From NCBI GenBank assembly GCA_043813955.1, contig JBDRKN010000016.1:1-25123 (forward strand): a stretch of 25,123 bases of DNA, in the 5' to 3' direction. Source of the stretch: JBDRKN01 sp043813955 (GTDB taxonomy: Bacteria; Patescibacteriota; Patescibacteriia; Patescibacteriales; Patescibacteriaceae). Position 1 is the first letter of the stretch. Every line of letters starts with the position of its first letter. A program made the position numbers and the translations under genes. Positions 22,305-25,123 of this stretch are shown here, in pieces. The notes under the pieces are model-generated. The model was not told where the DNA came from. It made no database searches and worked only from the letters and a program-made list of their open reading frames with translations.

Positions 22305-23765
22305 ATGACTATTAATCAAATTATACATAAAGTTAAGGAAAATGACCCGCAGGCCAAAGTGGAACTGCTTTATTCTGCCTATGATTTTGCAGTACAAGCC
22401 CATGGCCAGCAAAAACGAAAAACAGGTGAATTATATATTCAGCATCCTCTTCATACTGCATTTATATTAGCTCAAATGAAGGCTGATTTGCCTACTATTG
22501 CTGCCGGAATACTTCATGATGTGCCAGAAGACACTGATGTAAAAATTGAAGAAATTGAAAAAAAATTCGGTGAGGAAATATACTCATTAGTAGAAGGGGT
22601 CACAAAATTGAGCAAAATCAAGTACAGGGGCATTGAACGATACAGGGAATCTCTGCGCAAAATGTTTTTAGCCATGACAAGCGATTTGCGCGTAATGCTG
22701 ATTAGGTTTGCTGACCGGCTTCATAATCTAAGAACCCTTGACGGAGTTGAGCCTAAAAAACGTTTGCGCATTGCCAATGAAACATTGGAAATCTATGCTC
22801 CAATTACAGGACTTCTTGGAATCTGGCGGCTTAAATGGCAAATGGAAGATATTTGCTTTAAATACCTCTATCCTGAAGAATACAAAAAGCTGGAGTATAA
22901 ATATGAGATTGAAAAAAAAGTAGAATTAAACCAATATATTCAAAAAATTAAAAACATTGTTTCTAAAAAATTAACATCTGCTGGGATTGATAATAAAATT
23001 GAAGGCAGATTTAAGCATTTATACAGCATTTGGCAGAAAATGACTGCCAAGGACAGAAAATTTGATGAAATATATGATGTGTTTGCTTTAAGGATAATTG
23101 TTCCAACAATAGCTGACTGCTACAATACATTAGGCATTATTCATACTATTTGGAAGCCAAACTACAACCGCTTTAAAGATTATATTGCCGTGCCAAAGCC
23201 AAATGGATATAGAAGCCTGCATACTACTGTATTTGGGCCAGAAGGCAAAGCTACAGAATTCCAAATCAGAACGCAGGAAATGCATGAAGAATCTATCTAT
23301 GGAATATCAGCTCATCTGCATTACAAACATTATGATTATGATCCAAGAACCAAGCCTTTAAAATGGATGCAGGAAATCTTAGACGCCCAGCGAGAAAACA
23401 AGGATACCCAGGAATTTATTAAACAAATAAAGTTTAATATTTTCCAAGACCGCATTTTTGTCTTTACGCCCAAGGGCGATGTATATGATTTGCCAAGAGA
23501 GGCTACGCCAATTGATTTTGCTTATGCAGTGCATACTGATATTGGCAATAAATGCTCTGCAGCCTTGGTAAATAACAAAATGGCAAAATTAGATCAGGAA
23601 TTAAAAAACGGGGATCTAGTAGAAATTATTATTGAAAAAAGCAGAAAAGGGCCTAATCATGACTGGACTAAATTTGTTAAAACAAAAAAAGCCCGAGATA
23701 AAATCAAGCAGCATTCTCGTAAATTTAGTTTAGATACTATTAAAAAAACTATTTCACCTAAGTAA
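22305..23765 (+). CDS. RelA/SpoT-family (p)ppGpp synthetase/hydrolase, short form with HD, synthetase and TGS domains
   Basis: A 486-residue stringent-response enzyme. The hydrolase domain keeps its metal-site residues: His47 in QHPLHT, His71-Asp72 and Glu75-Asp76 in LHDVPEDTD, and FADRLHNLRTL. The synthetase domain has RFKDYIAVPKPNGYRSLHTTV and EFQIRTQEMHEESIYGISAH, with the catalytic glutamate and Gln/Arg in place. A TGS domain (about 385-450, VFTPKGDVYDLPREATPIDFAYAVH) follows, and the protein ends about 35 residues later. The helical, zinc-finger and ACT domains of standard 700-residue Rel proteins are missing, so ribosome-linked control must differ. Both activities look intact. Its last 10 codons are repeated, with changes, 660 nt downstream. 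Confidence 0.93.
   Translation: MTINQIIHKVKENDPQAKVELLYSAYDFAVQAHGQQKRKTGELYIQHPLHTAFILAQMKADLPTIAAGILHDVPEDTDVKIEEIEKKFGEEIYSLVEGVTKLSKIKYRGIERYRESLRKMFLAMTSDLRVMLIRFADRLHNLRTLDGVEPKKRLRIANETLEIYAPITGLLGIWRLKWQMEDICFKYLYPEEYKKLEYKYEIEKKVELNQYIQKIKNIVSKKLTSAGIDNKIEGRFKHLYSIWQKMTAKDRKFDEIYDVFALRIIVPTIADCYNTLGIIHTIWKPNYNRFKDYIAVPKPNGYRSLHTTVFGPEGKATEFQIRTQEMHEESIYGISAHLHYKHYDYDPRTKPLKWMQEILDAQRENKDTQEFIKQIKFNIFQDRIFVFTPKGDVYDLPREATPIDFAYAVHTDIGNKCSAALVNNKMAKLDQELKNGDLVEIIIEKSRKGPNHDWTKFVKTKKARDKIKQHSRKFSLDTIKKTISPK
23736..23765 (+). repeat. Direct repeat, copy 1: functional 3' end of rel
   Basis: These 30 nt encode the last residues of Rel, TIKKTISPK, plus TAA. The same stretch recurs at 24425-24457 with one substitution and one added TCG codon, encoding TIKKIISSPK-stop. 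The pair flanks the HicBA-like cassette. Confidence 0.9.
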
Positions 23766-23767
23766 TA

Positions 23768-23796
23768 TGGATATTTTTATTAAATTAGAGTATAAT
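23768..23796 (+). promoter_or_regulatory. Putative promoter of the HicBA-like pair
   Basis: A perfect TATAAT (23791-23796) lies 17 nt after TGGATA (23768-23773, 4 of 6 matches to the -35 consensus). It begins 3 nt after the rel stop, so the pair can be transcribed independently of rel. Confidence 0.5.
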
Positions 23797-23806
23797 ATAA
23801 TCACAT

Positions 23807-23821
23807 CGCATAATTATTGCG
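23807..23821 (+). promoter_or_regulatory. Possible operator palindrome before the HicBA-like pair
   Basis: The sequence CGCATAATTATTGCG is a near-perfect palindrome about 10 nt downstream of the -10 box, where a bound repressor would block transcription. Toxin-antitoxin operons usually autoregulate this way. However, the HicB-like protein here shows no clear DNA-binding domain, so the reader protein is unknown. Confidence 0.35.
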
Positions 23822-23841
23822 GATAAAATAAGTTAAAAATT

Positions 23842-24177
23842 ATGAAAAATTTTAAAAATACACTTAAAAAAGGAATATTCAGTTTTTTGATATATAAAAA
23901 AAATAATACTTTTTATGGAATTTGTAGAGAGACCGGATATGTTGAAGAGGGAAATTCTGAAAATGAAGTATTTAACAAGCTTACTAATGGAACAAAAGCA
24001 ATTCTTAAAGCTATAAAAAATAATCCAAAATTATTACCAAGCATTAATAATAGACCGCCATTAAAATATAGATTATTATTTTATTGGATTCCTTTTTATT
24101 ATAGTTTGTTAAATATAATTAAAACTTACAAGGTTGAAACTTTCGAGCTTACTCAAACTGAACTTAGCGCATCTTAA
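23842..24177 (+). CDS. HicB-like protein (putative antitoxin)
   Basis: A 111-residue protein. Residues about 10-60 have the pattern of the HicB partial RNase-H fold: a strand FSFLIYKKNNTFYGICRE, then TGYVEEGNSENEVFNKLTNGTKAILKAI, where HicB has a Gly-rich turn and a helix. The C-terminal part is unusual: instead of a helix-turn-helix or ribbon-helix-helix it is hydrophobic and aromatic (YRLLFYWIPFYYSLLNII) and ends in FELTQTELSAS. The stop shares one base with the start of the HicA-like gene (TAATG), so the two are translationally coupled, in the antitoxin-first order found in some hicBA operons. The family call rests on pattern and context and is moderate. Confidence 0.6.
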   Translation: MKNFKNTLKKGIFSFLIYKKNNTFYGICRETGYVEEGNSENEVFNKLTNGTKAILKAIKNNPKLLPSINNRPPLKYRLLFYWIPFYYSLLNIIKTYKVETFELTQTELSAS

Positions 24178-24425
24178 TGGCAAGATATCTTAAAAATAGA
24201 AGCAGTAAAGAAATTATTGCTTTTTTGTCGTCTCACGGGTTTTATAAAACTAATATATCAGGAGATGATGCAATTTTTGAAAAGAAAAATTGGTTTTTAG
24301 TATGCAAAGTAACTTTGAACCAAAAATCAACTCCTATTGGAACTATGCAACAAATAAAACGATGCTCTGGATATAAAAGCAAAGAATGGATAAAATGGTG
24401 GAAAGAAAATAAACATGGTGAATAA
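24177..24425 (+). CDS. HicA-like protein (putative toxin, catalytic histidine not conserved)
   Basis: An 82-residue protein with the HicA (YcfA-type, dsRNA-binding-fold) layout: SSKEIIAFLSSHGFYKT at the N-terminus, a beta hairpin DAIFEKKNWFLVCKVTL, and the signature GTMQQIKRCSGYKSKEW corresponding to the family GTL..IL.Q.G....EF. HicA toxins are ribosome-independent mRNA interferases whose catalytic His lies in a GSHH motif. Here that position reads SGDDAIF, and the second family His (VTVPxH) is Asn-Gln. It may therefore be an inactive toxin, or a variant with another activity. Its TAA touches the first base of the second rel-end repeat. Confidence 0.62.
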   Translation: MARYLKNRSSKEIIAFLSSHGFYKTNISGDDAIFEKKNWFLVCKVTLNQKSTPIGTMQQIKRCSGYKSKEWIKWWKENKHGE

Positions 24426-24457
24426 CTATTAAAAAAATTATTTCATCGCCTAAGTAA
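24425..24457 (+). repeat. Direct repeat, copy 2: displaced 3' end of rel
   Basis: These 33 nt resemble the last 30 nt of rel and would encode TIKKIISSPK-stop. They lie directly after the HicA-like stop and directly before the hairpin terminator, exactly where a rel 3' end should be if the cassette were absent. Similarity does not extend upstream of 24425. Confidence 0.88.
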
Positions 24458-24479
24458 AAACAGCCCAAAGGGCTGTTTT
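24457..24479. terminator. Bidirectional Rho-independent terminator between convergent genes
   Basis: A 10-bp perfect stem (AAAACAGCCC at 24457-24466 paired with GGGCTGTTTT at 24470-24479) with a 3-nt loop gives a T run on both strands. It serves the plus-strand rel/HicBA transcript and the convergent minus-strand gene that ends at 24483. Confidence 0.88.
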
Positions 24480-24482
24480 GAA

Positions 24483-25123
24483 TTATCTTCCAAACACTTC
24501 TCTCAATTTCTCTCTAGTCTTAGGCCCTGTATATCCAAAGCCAGGATCGTCAACTGAATCAACCACGTTGTATTTTAATTGAAATCTCTGAATAGCTGTT
24601 TGAGTAAGATTGCCATAATATCCTGTAACTAATCCCTCAGGATAAATATCAGGTATTGATGATAATAATTGCTGCAGTCTTTTAACATCAGGATCAGACA
24701 TTCCTCTGTATAATCCATAGGTAAACACAGCTGATACTGGCTCCTCGTCTGTAGGAGGAGGGCCTGGAGGAATGATTTTCTTTCCTAAAACCTGCGGAGC
24801 TGTAGTTGGAGGAGTATATAATTTAGCTGTTCTTTTGTCATCCAATATTACATCATATCCAATCATATATCCTGTATCATAATTAGATAAATCATATACC
24901 TCAACAATATCATTCCATTTGAATCCTTTGGATTCAAATACCTCTGCGTTAAGTATGGGGAGTTTTTTGTTATTCTGAATATAATATACAGCTGATTTTC
25001 CTTTTTCCTTGACCAGACTGTATTCTGATATATTTGAATCAGATGATTCTCCTGTTTTCACAGCAATAGGTTCTGTGCTATATCCCCATTGGTTATATAG
25101 CTTAACATATACCATATCCCCAG
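24483..25123 (-). CDS. Secreted or surface protein with C-terminal peptidoglycan-binding domain (5' end outside window)
   Basis: At least 213 codons, open to the window edge. An ATG at 25115 exists, but two further in-frame codons (GGG GAT) precede it without a stop, and the first visible residues (MVYVKLYNQWGYSTEPIAVKT) look like the end of a beta domain, so the gene probably starts further upstream. The middle (about 40-95 of the visible part) has strands with a Pro-rich linker (TPPTTAPQVLGKKIIPPGPPP). The last about 80 residues form a PG_binding_1 three-helix domain: YGLYRGMSDPDVKRLQQLLSS ... GYYGNLTQTAIQRFQLKY ... GYTGPKTREKLREVFGR. Such domains tether proteins or enzymes to the cell wall. 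The catalytic or binding part is not in view. Confidence 0.88.
   Translation of the reverse strand, partial: GDMVYVKLYNQWGYSTEPIAVKTGESSDSNISEYSLVKEKGKSAVYYIQNNKKLPILNAEVFESKGFKWNDIVEVYDLSNYDTGYMIGYDVILDDKRTAKLYTPPTTAPQVLGKKIIPPGPPPTDEEPVSAVFTYGLYRGMSDPDVKRLQQLLSSIPDIYPEGLVTGYYGNLTQTAIQRFQLKYNVVDSVDDPGFGYTGPKTREKLREVFGR

Noticed and set aside
1..25123. CRISPR array, transposase or integrase genes
   Set aside because: I saw no spaced direct repeats of CRISPR type and no protein with transposase or recombinase motifs; the only mobile signatures are the intein and the rel-end repeat.

Overview
The window looks like a piece of an AT-rich Patescibacteria (CPR) chromosome, probably from the Parcubacteria side. 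This is inferred from content, not from a database match. The signs are: an oxygen-independent (class III) ribonucleotide reductase as the only RNR in view; an intein inside it; very large surface proteins whose N-termini resemble type IV secretion pilins; a short Rel enzyme with no C-terminal ACT region; and gene starts that almost all lack a Shine-Dalgarno sequence. UGA is used as a normal stop (ybeY ends in TGA), so the UGA=Gly code of SR1/Gracilibacteria does not apply.

Layout. Nearly everything from 1 to 22171 is on the minus strand. Read in the direction of transcription, the order is: two large secreted or membrane-anchored proteins (22171-14154); two single-pass membrane proteins with calcium-binding type-3 repeats (14105-12061); ybeY, dgkA, ftsA and ftsZ (12058-8732); a self-contained ATPase gene with its own promoter and terminator (8603-7338); the dNTP-synthesis operon nrdR, nrdD with an intein, a separate 49-residue glycyl-radical ORF, and nrdG (7002-2355); a small membrane protein; a CCA/poly(A) nucleotidyltransferase; a four-helix membrane protein; and tRNA-Ala(CGC) and tRNA-Gly(CCC). 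On the plus strand, rel (22305-23765) diverges from the surface genes and is followed by a small HicB/HicA-like pair. A convergent, incomplete peptidoglycan-binding protein closes the window.

How the genes work together. NrdR, NrdD and NrdG form one pathway (regulator, reductase, radical-generating activase), preceded by two NrdR boxes whose starts are 32 nt apart. FtsA and FtsZ form the division ring. YbeY and DgkA are frequent neighbours in bacteria, acting in rRNA maturation and lipid phosphate recycling.

Main unusual points. (1) The anaerobic reductase is interrupted twice. A 406-residue LAGLIDADG intein lies next to the presumed radical cysteine, and the glycyl-radical domain is a separate 49-codon ORF lying in the same frame five codons past a single UAA. 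(2) The HicBA-like cassette sits between rel and a second, diverged copy of the last 10-11 codons of rel, which is followed by the probable original terminator; this is the footprint expected of insertion at a gene's 3' end. (3) The two giant surface proteins share an about 78% identical pilin-like N-terminal module but have unrelated ectodomains.
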